A DNA stretch of 64,000 nucleotides from Lycorma delicatula (Eukaryota > Arthropoda > Insecta > Hemiptera > Fulgoridae). The translations under genes and the position numbers were made by a program. The DNA is taken from positions 67,420,029 to 67,484,028 of the forward strand of contig NC_134456.1 in assembly GCF_047948215.1 (NCBI RefSeq). Reading direction: 5' to 3'. The first letter of the stretch is position 1. Every line of letters starts with the position of its first letter. The notes below the pieces were generated by a model. That model did no database searches. It was not told the origin of the DNA and saw nothing but the letters and a program-made list of their open reading frames with translations. Below are positions 12,311-23,845 of the stretch, piece by piece.

Positions 12311-14639
12311 ATAACTGAAAGAGATATCGAAAAAGTCAAAGTGACCATTTTTGCAGAAAATTTAATTTTAAATATTGCAATTGGTCTTTGAATTCGATTT
12401 GATTAACAATTTGACCATTGTAAAGTTGAATATCGACAAGGAAAATAACCCGTGTTTACGCAAGCCATTAAAACAGCACCGTCTTGAAACGGTGAAACAT
12501 TTTGCAACAGCATTAGAAATAGTCCTACGTACATCCTAAATGTAAAACTTATGTTCATGCAAAATTCCAGCTCAATCTTAATAAGTATACTTATAATAAA
12601 AAAATGATAACATTTAGGGAAAAGAATAAAAATCAAGAAAGAATATTCCAAGATAAAATTAAAACTGAAAGTTTGCTCTTGTCTTTGAAAATATACACTT
12701 TTTAACAACAATAAAAAATTAATAAATTCATAAAAAGTGATAAACGTAGCAGATATTACTGGAATATATTGAGTTTTTGTTGATATTAATTTCCTATTTA
12801 TAATCTGCTTATATTATCTGAAAATCCACGAAACCAATAAACAGAAAAGATTTTGAACTAGTAAAAATAATATGTAGTAGGCTTGGTTTTTTTTAAGAGG
12901 ATAAAAATAATGTATTATACCATTATAATACATACGAGTATCAATATCTATTTTCCAATTTTTAATTTTATTCGTTGTAGAACTTAATTTATTACAGTAT
13001 CTTTTAAAAATATTTGACTTATTTTTATGAATTTTTACGGACTTTATTAATCTAATAGAATATAATGAAAATATTTGTTCTCTATCAGAAAAATTATAGA
13101 AGTAATTTGATGCTCTAATATATGTGGAATAAATATATTTTATATTTATGTAGATAAAAATTAAATAATTAGTTTATTCTTAAATAAAGAAAATCTAGAA
13201 TTGTAAGAAAATTCTCTCTTTGCTATTTCACTTTCACAGTTATTAATTTATAGTATGGTATTACAATTTGATCTAACATGAATTATAAGTGAATAGAATA
13301 CAATCATTCTGTGCTTCTTGTAAAGCTAAAAATTTTACAACTTCTATATTATATCAATGTATACAGTTGCCTTATAATAAACGAAAGGAAATAACCAATT
13401 TATTAATTTCTTTTAAACTGGACATTAAGGATACATTATAAACTTCTGAACTGGTAAAACCAGGTATTTCGTGTTACGGGTGTTTTATCATGACACCAAT
13501 ATGAAACCGCAGAATCTTAATCATTTATTCTCTTAAATATATGTCATTTATGGCAGTAGTATAAGCATACCATTCTCTACTTTATTTATTATTTACAGAC
13601 AAAAAATCATTAATTTATTAAACATTAAAACTCGAGCAGGGAAAAGTTCACCTTAAAAAATTCAATCAAGTTTAACAAAGTAAATCTTTACAAAATACTT
13701 TAATTGATCGACAGTACTAAGTGAATTTGAAAATCATCAATGAACAAATTATTCTTAACTTTTATAATTATACTCCGAATAGTATCAATAAATATTGAAA
13801 ACAACATAGCCAATCGAGTTAATTCTTGTAGCGTCCCTTCGTAAACTTCAGTCCAAGAGATTTTACTAGAAACCCCGAAAAACCATCCTCTGTCATTACA
13901 AAAAATTAATTTGAATTATTCTTGGTCATGGCCGGCATCTTCAAGAGCGAATGATAAAAACTGAATCGAAAGGATGTTTAAAATCATAATATTATAATAC
14001 ATCTACTTCTCTTCTTTCCAGGTAGTTTTTTATTTCATTCAAAGATTTAATTAAAGGGGTATGTGTCTAATAAAACCTATTTTCGGAATGAAAAATCATG
14101 TGTTATTGTTGTTTAGATAATAATTGAAATCTAATTTATTTAAAATCTTGCTTGAAACATTTACTCTATTAATAGCTATATAGTATAATTCTTTGTTGTT
14201 TCTGACAGGCTTTTTTAATCGACACTATTCATAATTTTTATTATTTTCATAGTAAAAAGAGATTAAATTTTCAGGTTATTTCTGCTCAACGAATAAACAA
14301 ACTGCTCAACAGCTTTCCTGAAATGATAAAGGTAAACTGTAGCAAATATTGATCAGAGCAGCACCACAAAATACAGAGTTAATTATAAAATAAAACATAG
14401 AAGTGGATCATGTTAGTAATTTAAAATACAAATACTTGAAATAATATTAAAGTAAATACGTAATTAAACGTATAAAATAACTACGAGATAAATCACAATT
14501 AAGAAGGAATTAATGAAAATTATTTGAAAATTTACGTACGTTAATATATTTTACATACATTTACGTACATGTTAAATATTGCATGCAAAAAATTCAGTTT
14601 ATTTTTTTGGCTGATGAATTAATTCCACACAAAAAATTA
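12311..14639. other. AT-rich region without recognisable gene
   Basis: Nothing supportable. The open frame at 12403-12711 on the minus strand is AT-driven, and no splice-bounded exon stood out. Confidence 0.5.
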
Positions 14640-14735
14640 AATGTTTGAAGCTTGTCAATGTGGAAATGGAGTTTTACAACATATGAAATATGACTTACCT
14701 GACTGGAATTTGAACCTGGAACCTCAGAAGGTTTT
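14640..14735 (-). mobile_element. degraded fragment of the tRNA-derived SINE family
   Basis: The plus strand reads GACTGGAATTTGAACCTGGA at 14702, matching GACCGGAATTCCAACCCGGG in the SINE at 9849-10036. The following AACCTCAGAAGG matches GACCTCCGGATGAAAGG there, and a diverged body lies upstream. Orientation is the same (minus). The 5' tRNA-like A box is lost after about 14735. Confidence 0.6.
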
Positions 14736-15899
14736 TAAATCTATTTTTATATATTATAATTATTTAAAAAAACAGTCGATATTGTCTCTGTAAAAACAAA
14801 ACAAAATTATCTTGATCTTATAGAGTTAGATTCATTAGTCTATTTTAATTTTTTTTAAAAGACGTTATTAAATTGATTTTCTCTTTTTATTACTTAGTCA
14901 CCCTTTTTTTATTCCAAAAAAGTATAGACGACAAGAAATGTAAAACTTGCAATTCTTTAAGCTAGAATACAACTGCTTTTATCTTTCAAGAATTTATTTA
15001 CTTCCTTAGCTGTGTTTCCTTTTGTTTATTTCCTTCGGCGCATTGTTTTTCAGTTTCCGAACATTACGCTAAGGACGAAGTGAGGTAGAAATTATAATTA
15101 TTACAAAACCAGTTTGTAATGTAAATTTTTTAGCTAATGTTCAACCATTATATTAATAGCCTTAATTAAGCCGTAAATACATGATAAAAGTACTATAACT
15201 ACAATGATTAAATATAAAGAATTACATGAAGTTTAAAATTAAACTTCATAAACTCCATCCATATCTTTCGTTGCAGAAAATTGTGTTGGTGCTCTTACTG
15301 TAATTATAGTTTTATAACTGTTTTTTTTTCTTTCTTACACAATAGATTGCTATGATACTTAATGGGGCGAAAATAAATTAATAAACTTTAAACATGTCTG
15401 TGATTAAGTACCATTAATCCCTACACATTATTTCATTTTTCCTTCAAATCAGTTTAAAGAAATTTGTACAATATCTCAGTTAACTCACTAATCTACATTT
15501 AACATTTAAAAAACTTTAAAGGTAATATACCTACAAATATCAGTGGATCTTTGTACAATTTATAAATTTATATACTTATGCACTTCAACTTCTACTTGCA
15601 TTTAACTTAAATTTTGGTAACTTATTCATTCACATTCTTTTCAACGACTTATTGTAAGACGTATTCCTAGTTTTTCTAACAGGAATCTTAGTATATTACA
15701 TTTAATTCATTTTTTAATTTATTCATTAATCTGAAATGACAAATTAGTGATTTTTAAAAAAATGTATACATAGTATGTAGTAAATTAGTACGTATGTTAT
15801 CAAGAAAAAAATGTTTAACGTTTGCTAAAAATTACGACGAATCAAATTGTATGCTACATTTAAGAAAATCCGATCAATTTTTGTCTGAAACGGATTTTG
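14736..15899. other. AT-rich region without recognisable gene
   Basis: No gene, RNA gene or repeat recognised. Confidence 0.5.
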
Positions 15900-17095
15900 T
15901 TTAATTTTCCTCAAATTGGCCCATGGTATCCACTGCCGATCGTAAAAGGCAGTGCATACCATGGTATACACGGTCCAAGGTCTGTTGACCTTAGATCTCT
16001 TTCAATGTCGGTTGAACAAATCAACCGCATCATGGTACTTTCACATGGTCCGACAATGCGGCTCTCGCCACATTGACTCGCCGCTTGTGAGTGGCCAATT
16101 TTCCCCTTGAACTCTAAGTTCCAAGGTGGCCTGGTCTCTAGCTCCCCCCCCCCTCAACAGGGCAGTCAAACATCAAGTGTTCATTTGACTGGCTCTCCTC
16201 GCAGACGCACAGCTGCCAGCGGAACTGAAACAGGTGTTGCTTCAAATTAGCATGGCTGGTGAGCACCTGGGCACCCGTTGCCCTTAAAAACGAACTCGAG
16301 GCGTACCATCCCCACAGATCGCGTATAAACATGTACAGGGATTTTCCCTTAGTTGTAGTGTCCCATTCTAGCTGCCATGCTTCTATCGCGAGGCTCTGCA
16401 GCCTCTTCTGAGGGTGGGATATGGGCAACTAACAAAATTTAGATCCGTTGCATTGCGATCACCGTTCCATTCCGGTACTGGTACGACCCGAAACCGCATC
16501 CCAAATACCTCGGCCTCCGAGCCTCTTCGCAATTTTCACATGGCTGCCCGAACTTTCACCACTACATCGATTGGGAGAGCCTTTCCCAATACGATGGTAG
16601 CCTCGTAGGAGGTTGTTTTAAAACACCAACTATTAATGCTCTGCGCTGGCACTCCTTAAATTCTGAATAAGTACTCGATTTCTGTCCAACCTGTGCGCCC
16701 AAACGGACGTAGCATAAGAGGTCATACTTTCGTAGACATCTCGGTACACCATGCACAAATAACGGCCCGACAGCCCGTAATCCTTCCGAGCAATCCTCCT
16801 AAGCTTGTGCATCACAGAGACGGTGTCCGCCGCTACTTGCCTAATGTGGTTGCTAAACAGCAACTTCTCATCAAACAAAACGCCTAGGTAGTTATGAACT
16901 CTAACTCAGCTGATCACACAGCCTTTATACTTAATGTGGGGGTTACGACTGTACGATAATTTGTCTGCACCCCTGAGAAGCATAAAGTTCGTCATGGGCA
17001 CAAAAATCTTTAAATTCTGCATGTCCATCCAGCCCTCCGCGGTCGACAAATCCGCCTGCGCCCGGTCTTCTAACTGCAGTCGTGAATTATCAAGA
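15900..17095 (-). pseudogene. R1-like LINE, 3' part of ORF2 (RT thumb to zinc-finger-like C-terminus), decayed
   Basis: Read from 17095 downward on the minus strand. First comes a block like RAQADLSTAEGWM, then NFMLLRGADK, then YLGVLFDEKLLFSNHI at about 16893-16845. A helical C-terminal region follows (HKLRRIARKDYGLSGRYL) and then the tail HANLKQHLFQFRWQLC. The frame ends in a C-x-C, H and C pattern (CVCEESQSNEHLMFDCP) near 16200-16150. This order is known for the RT end and C-terminal domain of R1-clade non-LTR elements. At least two frameshifts (about 16660-16610 and 16470-16420) and stops inactivate it. The catalytic palm is absent, so it is 5'-truncated or rearranged. The downstream part to about 15900 is probably the 3' untranslated region (UTR) and ends in a hairpin. 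It abuts a Jockey-like tail in the opposite orientation. Confidence 0.75.
15921..15964. repeat. 17-bp inverted repeat (hairpin) near the R1-like 3' end
   Basis: Arms CCATGGTATCCACTGCC at 15921-15937 and GGCAGTGCATACCATGG at 15948-15964 pair with one mismatch around a 10-nt loop. The position at the putative 3' UTR end of the R1-like fragment suggests a retained RNA structure of the element. That link is inferred. Confidence 0.8.
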
Positions 17096-17735
17096 ACTCT
17101 TCAAGTAGAAAAATTTGCTGAGGAAATGGTTCTCTGCCGATTATGATTAGATAATACCAGAGCTGCTTACAGGTATTTGATATCATTAGAAAACACACCA
17201 CTATGTGTCCGATGTGACTGCCGCTTTTCTGTGCGCCATATCCTTGTGGATTGCATTATGTTACCCAGCCCTACATCGTAAATTTAAATTGCCATGAAAC
17301 ATTCGCCGAATTGTGGACAACAATAAGGAAGTTTTAGATAAGGTGGTTTTATCTAAATCTACGAAGTATTCATATGTTTCATAAAATTTAATATTTTTTG
17401 CCATGCAAAACCAATTTTTGAATTTATTTAATATTTTATCTGTATTGTATATTTTATTTTAGTTATTACGTTTATTTATTTATTTTTTTATAGTACTAAT
17501 GCTATTATTATTATATTTTTAACCTTAGTGTTTTATTATTTTTCTATCCGAGAAGAGACCCTATACACCCCTCTCTGGCCTCGTTAAATTCTATTTTCGT
17601 CTATTGAAATTTTATATTTTTTATGTTTACCAATTGTTATATTAGTTTTAAGTGAGTTTTTCATAATAGTTTTACTGTGATATTAATTGCAAGTTTTTGT
17701 TTTCTTTTAATATTTTAGCTTTTTGTCTAGTTTTA
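17096..17735 (+). pseudogene. Jockey-like LINE, C-terminal end of ORF2 and 3' UTR
   Basis: The plus strand encodes VEKFAEEMVLCRL, a TGA stop, then the in-frame continuation NTRAAYRYLISLENTPLCV with the block CVRCDCRFSVRHILVDC to about 17260. This Cys/His block followed by HIL and Cys is typical of the C-terminus of Jockey-clade LINE proteins after their RNase-H-like region. A frame change near 17275 leads to a run like NNKEVLDKVVLSKSTKYS, also typical of the tail. The following AT-rich stretch to about 17735 is probably 3' UTR; it includes the GC-richer block CTATACACCCCTCTCTGGCC near 17561. No clear poly(A) or TSD was found. It starts exactly where the minus-strand R1-like fragment ends, so one element was inserted into or recombined with the other. 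Confidence 0.65.
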
Positions 17736-18539
17736 TTTGTTTTCTTTTTTTGTTACAATATATTTGTTCGGGCAAAAAAATTTGGAAAGAAGTTATTTAG
17801 TAAGCTTATACTCATATATCGAGTATATTGATACAGTTTATTTAGAACTGCGGTTTTGTTACAACCTAGAAAAGAGATCATTCTTTTATTTTGAATTATT
17901 TATTTTTTACCAAGTAACAAATAGATATCTCTAAATAAGATTAATCCACCATGATAACCCTTTACAAAAACTACAATGTAAAACGTGAATTTTTAAATGT
18001 AAAATTTCGTTACGATTTATCAATATAGTTGTAAATCTACATTTATGCAGTATTTCTATTTGCTATTAAAAGCGTTCCTCATGATTTTACTTTGTAAAAA
18101 TTAACATCAGATAACCCTACCTAATTTAAAAATTAATCAATTTGAACCATTTTAATAGAATATAAATACAGAGCTATTAAAATATCTGTATTAGTAGTTT
18201 GACTTTCTAATAAAGTGTATGGATTTGATTTTGTGTAGCATATAACTTTCATCAGCTGTTAGTTTCATACATTTCTCGAGTAATTTTTTAAATTTTAGTT
18301 TCTACTATTCATATGATTTCTGAATTTAATTTTCTTACCTTGTATTTATTTTATGTGGAAAAAGATATTTTTTACTAAATAAATCAAGTTACAAAATTTT
18401 AATTTATACAGTTGTTTAGTCGTTAAATATTGGGTTATTTTGTTTGAAAATTAAAAGAAGTAATTTTCGCAGAACAACTGTGTATATATGGCTTTATTTC
18501 ATTCAGTTTAAGACAGCAATTTGTAGAATTCTTGTTACT
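17736..18539. other. AT-rich region without recognisable gene
   Basis: Nothing recognised. The open frame at 17737-17934 is AT-rich and aromatic-rich without motifs. Confidence 0.5.
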
Positions 18540-19190
18540 TTAGTTTAGTGAATCGACCACAAATATAAGTCTGGAGAGCTCGCGGGATAAACATTATAAA
18601 ATAGGGAGAGAAGGAAAAAGAATGAGTGACAGGGAGAGGGAAGTGGAAACATTTTTCACTTTTCCAGGGTTCTTAACGGTTTGCGTTACAAACAAAAGAG
18701 AAGAGAGTAGCCTGAAATAATTTAAAATGAAATAGTCCACGGTTGAGTGGAACGACTAGCAATTTATTTGGCACAAGGGTTAAAGTCTTCTCCTTAACCG
18801 AAACACAGTCGTCTGAGGAATCACATTTACAAGTACAAAATAATTTATTTTCGGCTTGTAACAGCGGAAGGACTGTATCTGCAGTCAAAGATTTATTTCT
18901 ATCTCTTTTCTTTTCCTGGGCGGGTTCTTCACTTATCATTTCGACAATGCTTCTTATTCATTACATCCCTTGATTAAACCTTGGTTTTGCATAACTTTAC
19001 TTCATTCCCTCGCTTCTGCGACTCTCTCTCTTATCCTCATAGCTGAATTTCATCAAAACTTTCCTTTAGCCTCGATCCCGTAATAAAGGAACTATATTCC
19101 CTCGCTCGGCACCTCTTTCTTCAAGTACTGTTCTCTCCACTTTCATCCCATCTTAACCCCCTTCTAACCATTTAACTTAGGAAATGGAAG
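18540..19190. other. GC-richer, strand-asymmetric block of unknown nature
   Basis: A purine-rich block at 18590-18650 is followed by open frames on both strands (18673-18939 minus, 18743-18973 plus, 76-88 codons) and then a pyrimidine-rich block to 19170. Neither translated frame shows a family I recognise. There is no A-rich tail or TSD. A host untranslated exon, promoter-proximal DNA or an unknown repeat are all possible. Confidence 0.35.
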
Positions 19191-21310
19191 CCGGTAGATA
19201 AAAACCTTATTTCATATTTATTATGCAACGCATTATACCGTTATGAAAAAAAGTACTTACCACTTTTTATTCAAAGATTATAATATACATATTGATTTTG
19301 TTACTTCTTTAACATTTTACAACATACTTAATAAATAAATCGGTCGATAAAAGTGTATATTTAATAAATACAATTGTTATAAAATATAGTTCATTTTTGA
19401 TAAATAAAAATATATTTTTTGTTCTAAATTAACATCGAAATATTTTTGATAATAATTATTATTCTATCTTAAATATAGAATCGGTGTGAAATCCAGTGTC
19501 TAAATGATCAGACCAAAAGTTTTAAAAAGCTATCTATTTTTTATATAATCTCAACTCAAAGAAATTACATAGTTAACATAAAACAGTTATTTTTTAATTG
19601 GATTACATTTAACTACCGATAAATGTTAAATTTATTATATATATAATTAATTTATATTTTTATTATATAATATTATATTCTTTAACATTATATTTATATA
19701 ACGATTAGAGTGTTAAATTGAAGCCGATTTAGATTTGATGAGGAAAACACAACAGAAAATTTGTGAATTGCATATGCGTTTTAAAACAGTTTCTGAAATT
19801 TATTAAATTACTTTGAAATTTTTTTTTATTGTTGTAAACGTGAATTTACGTGTGGACGTTGATAAAGGGATATTAGAATTAACATAAGACTCGACTTTAG
19901 AAAAAAACTCTATTGTCGATTTAATCAGCATAAATCATTATATTAACTAAATTGTAATATAATTTTTTTTTTTTTAATTCAATACTCTTCTTAATGAGCG
20001 TAAATGTTATTAACCTCTACACAGTGTGTATATAAATTTTATAAATGTGTTTTTAAAGTTTTCTTTTGAAGCAATTTTATATAATAATTACATTATTCTC
20101 CTTCTGACCTAGGTCGAGTAAAAACCAACACTTTAATTTTCTCTCCGTACATACGCGTAAATATATATGTAATTATTACAATGGATGAAAATAAAATTAG
20201 AATATTATAATTTTTATAAAGTAATAAATGAGTTTTATGTTCATCTCCTGAAATTCTCGCGAAGATTTGTTCAAGCATTATGGAAATATTCGCAGATATA
20301 CATTGTACATGCATATATACATAAAGATTAAGTATAAAACACCTTTGTTTTTTATGCCGGTGAAAAAATATTCCACTTGCAGATTTTATCATAACTTTAC
20401 ATATAGACAATCTTCTGTGTTGGTTTTAGGCTTTTGCTTCAACGATTTTCAATAGTTTTATTCCCACCAGCCAATTTAACACAAATTTGCAAAAATAAAT
20501 TGCTGACTTTTATAGAAACTATCTTTGATTTATGCAGTTTATAAATTTCTGTATGTTTTTTCAATTCGAGTTTTTAAAAGTGTAAAACAATAAGGTCGGA
20601 ATTAATTTATAGATACTTTTATCGCAACCCTTTATTTATATAATAATTTTGTAATGGTTACAAAAAGAAAATTTTGTAATATAAGTATATTATCTTCGTA
20701 CTAAAAACAAATTATTGTGGGAAAATATTTCATATTATATACGAAATAGTTTATTTACTCATCATTATTGTCTACTTAACAAACAATATTTTTAATTTTT
20801 TGTCATGACAATTGTATTAAATATTAATACTAATATTCGTTGGCAGATTTTTATAGCACTACGTTAATTGGTAGTTCCATCTTATAACAAATACTTTCAA
20901 TTAATAAGAAATTAGGAGAAAGTTCGGTCAAAAGTTGAGCAAAAACTTTTAAATAATGAAATTTATTTTTGTCTAAAGCTGGATTATATTATGAATTTTG
21001 CATATATGGTTTTTGAAGTATTAGCCATTCAAAGTTGTCTTATAAAGTAATAATAAAATTTGATGTTATTATGACATTTTTATTGTAGTTGGTATGCTTT
21101 ATGAAAACTTTAAAGATTCCCATAACAAAAATAAATAATAAAATCAAACCAGGATCAGATTCAGGATTCTGCAAGGCTTTGTAGTCTTGCAGAGTAAAAT
21201 AATGGAAAGGTTAATAAGAAAATATTATGTGTGTTAGACATTCATTTCAATCAGACGCAACAGGAGGCAAAATTTACCTATGTTACTGCTATGTTAATAC
21301 TATATGTATA
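19191..21310. other. AT-rich region without recognisable gene
   Basis: Nothing supportable. The open frame at 20093-20410 on the minus strand (105 codons) has no motif, and its counterpart frame on the plus strand is equally open. Confidence 0.5.

Positions 21311-21367
<57 letters not shown>
21311..21367. repeat. (AT)n microsatellite, about 56 bp
   Basis: Uninterrupted TA dinucleotides; the longest dinucleotide run in the window. Confidence 0.95.
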
Positions 21368-21368
<1 letters not shown>

Positions 21369-21626
21369 CGCGTAATTTATTCTAACAACTATCGTACTTA
21401 TAATCTCCTAAAAATAATTTTGCTGAATGATATACAATCAGATTAATACTATCATAAAATACAGGATATTAGGGATTAAAGAGAATTTTTGTCGAGTAAG
21501 TATGATCATTTTCTCTAATGTCACTTGACTGTATCAAAGAAAATTAATTTCTTCCATTAAAACGTTTGATAATATTTTAACTGTTCGATTTCAAATTACT
21601 GATAAATAATTTTGCACTTTTTTCAG

Positions 21627-21699
21627 GTAAAGGTCTCAGATCTCAAGAAGAATTGTGGTGAGTTACATGATTATTGCTCTAGAGCCGCCATTGGAAAGT
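21627..21699 (+). CDS. candidate internal coding exon, small Cys-containing segment, unknown gene
   Basis: A 73-nt block whose composition is clearly richer in G and C than both flanks. Its splice context is good: a pyrimidine tract ending TGCACTTTTTTCAG at 21613-21626, and the perfect donor GTAAGT at 21700-21705. Only one of three frames is open (phase 0 at the start, one base left over). It encodes 24 residues that include NCGELHDYCSRAAIGK, with two Cys six residues apart. Reading through the junction would add a third Cys. I do not recognise the family; small Cys-rich extracellular modules are one possibility, inferred only from Cys spacing. A competing donor-like GTGAGT lies inside at 21656. 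If real, the gene runs on the plus strand with very large introns. Chance occurrence cannot be excluded. Confidence 0.4.
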
Positions 21700-21705
21700 G
21701 TAAGT

Positions 21706-22959
21706 AATTTTTCATTATTTCTGAACTGGTAGTTCACCTGTCGCAATATCCATTTTTTTCTTATACTTTATTTACCTCTTGCTTAGCGAGATTTTAAGTA
21801 TTTTTTCAGGTAAACGATAATTTTATTCATTTTAATGTTTTAAGGATTTGATTCAATTTAAGCAGTCTTTATATATTTGCAATTAGGTGTGAGTAGGTAA
21901 ACAAATGTTATTTACATGAAGCTTTCTCTCCTAACTAATGATGAGTAGGCAAAAAACCTAATCTAGACTAAATTCCCGTAATCAAACCTCGTAATCCCGG
22001 CGTGTATATACCTGCCTTTTATAAAAAAATAATTTCAATAAATTCAGTTGTAAGTAAAAATGTATTACTTGGATATCAATAACAATAATTGTTTTTTTTT
22101 TTTTTTTTCACTAAAATGTATTCCTACAGATATTTTTGGATAATATATTGCAACGTAAGTATAAAAGAAGTGGGATAATCCCTGGAATAAAGAGATAATA
22201 TTTACAAATATTGATAATATATACGGATTATCCGGAACCGATTCTGGAAGTTGAATTGAATTTGATCTCTTAAAACCATCACTCTAGAAGAAGCAACAGG
22301 TTGTTTGATTTTAACAACGATTTTGTGACAATTTCTAGAATTTCAGAGAAGGTGATAACCCTAAAAATTTTTAAATCCTTCTTTAAATTATTTTTTAAGA
22401 TAATAACAACTTCTGCCTCTATTTAACAAAATCGCTAAAGATTTAAGCAAATAACCGAATTATTAATATAATCGTATTATTATAAAAAATAAGATCCCAA
22501 TAAATACCCCTTAATGCTATAGTTTTTAAGAAAAAAATCTTCAATTTAGTCTTTGAATGTTGGTAAGACCACAATTTGTACTTGTAAAGGTTGAATATTA
22601 CATCAGAGAGTGGAATATTTAGAGTTTTTCTCTTGAAAGCTGACTTATTTATATTACCTGCTCCAAATAGAGCATAGATATAAATCAACTGAATTAGTTT
22701 TCATTAAAATTAACAGAAAAAATATGATAGTATAATCAACTCAGCGATACACTATTATACATTGATACTGTTTGTAGGGACGACATTAGTAAAGTTTTAT
22801 TAATTCGGTTTGAATAGAAATTAATTTAAATAGCAAGATTTAAGTTTTTTTTCTTTTTTAAGTATATATTACAGTGAGCTCATTATATTATATTTCGTTA
22901 TTATATTATAATAACGGATGCAATAAGGTAAACCAGAGTGACCAGAGAAAGATATATTA
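21706..22959. other. AT-rich flank of the exon candidate
   Basis: No gene recognised. It contains T17 at 22092-22108. A 25-nt interval at 22130-22154 is bounded by TTCCTACAG and GTAAGT, formally a microexon but too short to judge. The minus-strand open frame at 22443-22688 has no motif. Confidence 0.4.
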
Positions 22960-23029
22960 AAAAGCAAAGAGACTTATCTCTTTGCTTTAAAACCACATAA
23001 AACCACATATAAGATTTATATGTGGTTTT
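22960..23029. repeat. two adjacent perfect or near-perfect hairpins
   Basis: Hairpin 1 has arms AAAGCAAAGAGA at about 22961-22972 and TCTCTTTGCTTT at 22977-22988 with a 4-nt loop. Hairpin 2 has arms AAAACCACATATAA and TTTATATGTGGTTTT at about 22999-23029 with a 2-nt loop. The right arm of hairpin 2 is the first coding sequence of the RT relic, so its left arm is an inverted copy of LINE sequence. Confidence 0.85.
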
Positions 23030-23845
23030 CATAGATCTGGAGAAGGCATTTGACAGGGTGGAATGGGATAACTTACTGAGAATCTGAAAGGAAAAAAAAG
23101 TCGCCTGTAGGGAAGGGAGATTAATAAGAAATCTGGCCTTGTCACAGAAGGTAAAAATAAAGATTGTGAATGAGTTGTCGGAGGAGGAAAGCAGACTTCG
23201 GAGAGGTGTGCGGCAGGGATGTTGCATGGCACCGACTCTGTTCAACTTTTACCTAGAAGCGATAATCGAAAAGATTCTGGTAAAAACTGGTAAAAAGGGT
23301 GTAAATATTGGAGGAAGGAAGATAGAGTGTGTTAGGTTCGCTGATGACATGACAGTGTTGGCAGAGAGTGATTAAATGATGAATGAAATGTTGAGAAGAA
23401 TAAATCAAACCTGCGAGAAGTATGGGATGAAGATAAATACAAAGAATACGAAAAGCATGATAATTAGCAAATCAACCAAAAGGGCAACGGTTAGGATTGG
23501 GGGAAATAAAGTTGAGCAAGTGGCATCCTTCAAGTACCTGGGGTGCATCATTAAGGAAGATATGAAGTGTGATCATGAAGTTAAAGTACGAATTGCCAGA
23601 CAAAGAGCACTCAGAAAAATGAGGAGAGTCCTACGTAGCAAACTAGATCTGCGGCTAAGGAAAAAACTTGCGAAATGTTTTTTGTGGAGGTTGGCCCTTT
23701 ATGGGGCAGTGACATGGACTATTAGGAAAGGAGAGAAAAGAAGATTGGAGGCCGTTGAAATGTGGGTTTGAAGGAGGATGGAAAAGATCAACTGGACGGA
23801 GAGAGTTCGGAATCAAGAGGTGCTTCGAAGAATAGGAGAACTCAA
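23019..23845 (+). pseudogene. LINE reverse transcriptase fragment with in-frame stops (RTE-like)
   Basis: One frame carries the RT palm in order. Motif A is VVFIDLEKAFDRV from 23022; after a TGA at 23085 comes the motif B region GVRQGCCMAPTLFNFY from about 23202, then motif C RFADDMTVLAESD near 23337-23372. A TAA stop at 23373 interrupts it. The thumb follows with MKINTKNTKSM and FKYLGCIIKEDMK, and then the C-terminal LYGAVTWTIRKGEKRRLEA with a TGA at 23769. The catalytic Asp residues of motif A and the Asp pair of motif C are still present. The same blocks in the same order occur in the intact LINE at 56033-59125 (for example FIDLEKAFD and RFADD), so this is a diverged relative. No endonuclease, A tail or TSD was seen; both ends are truncated. 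Confidence 0.88.
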
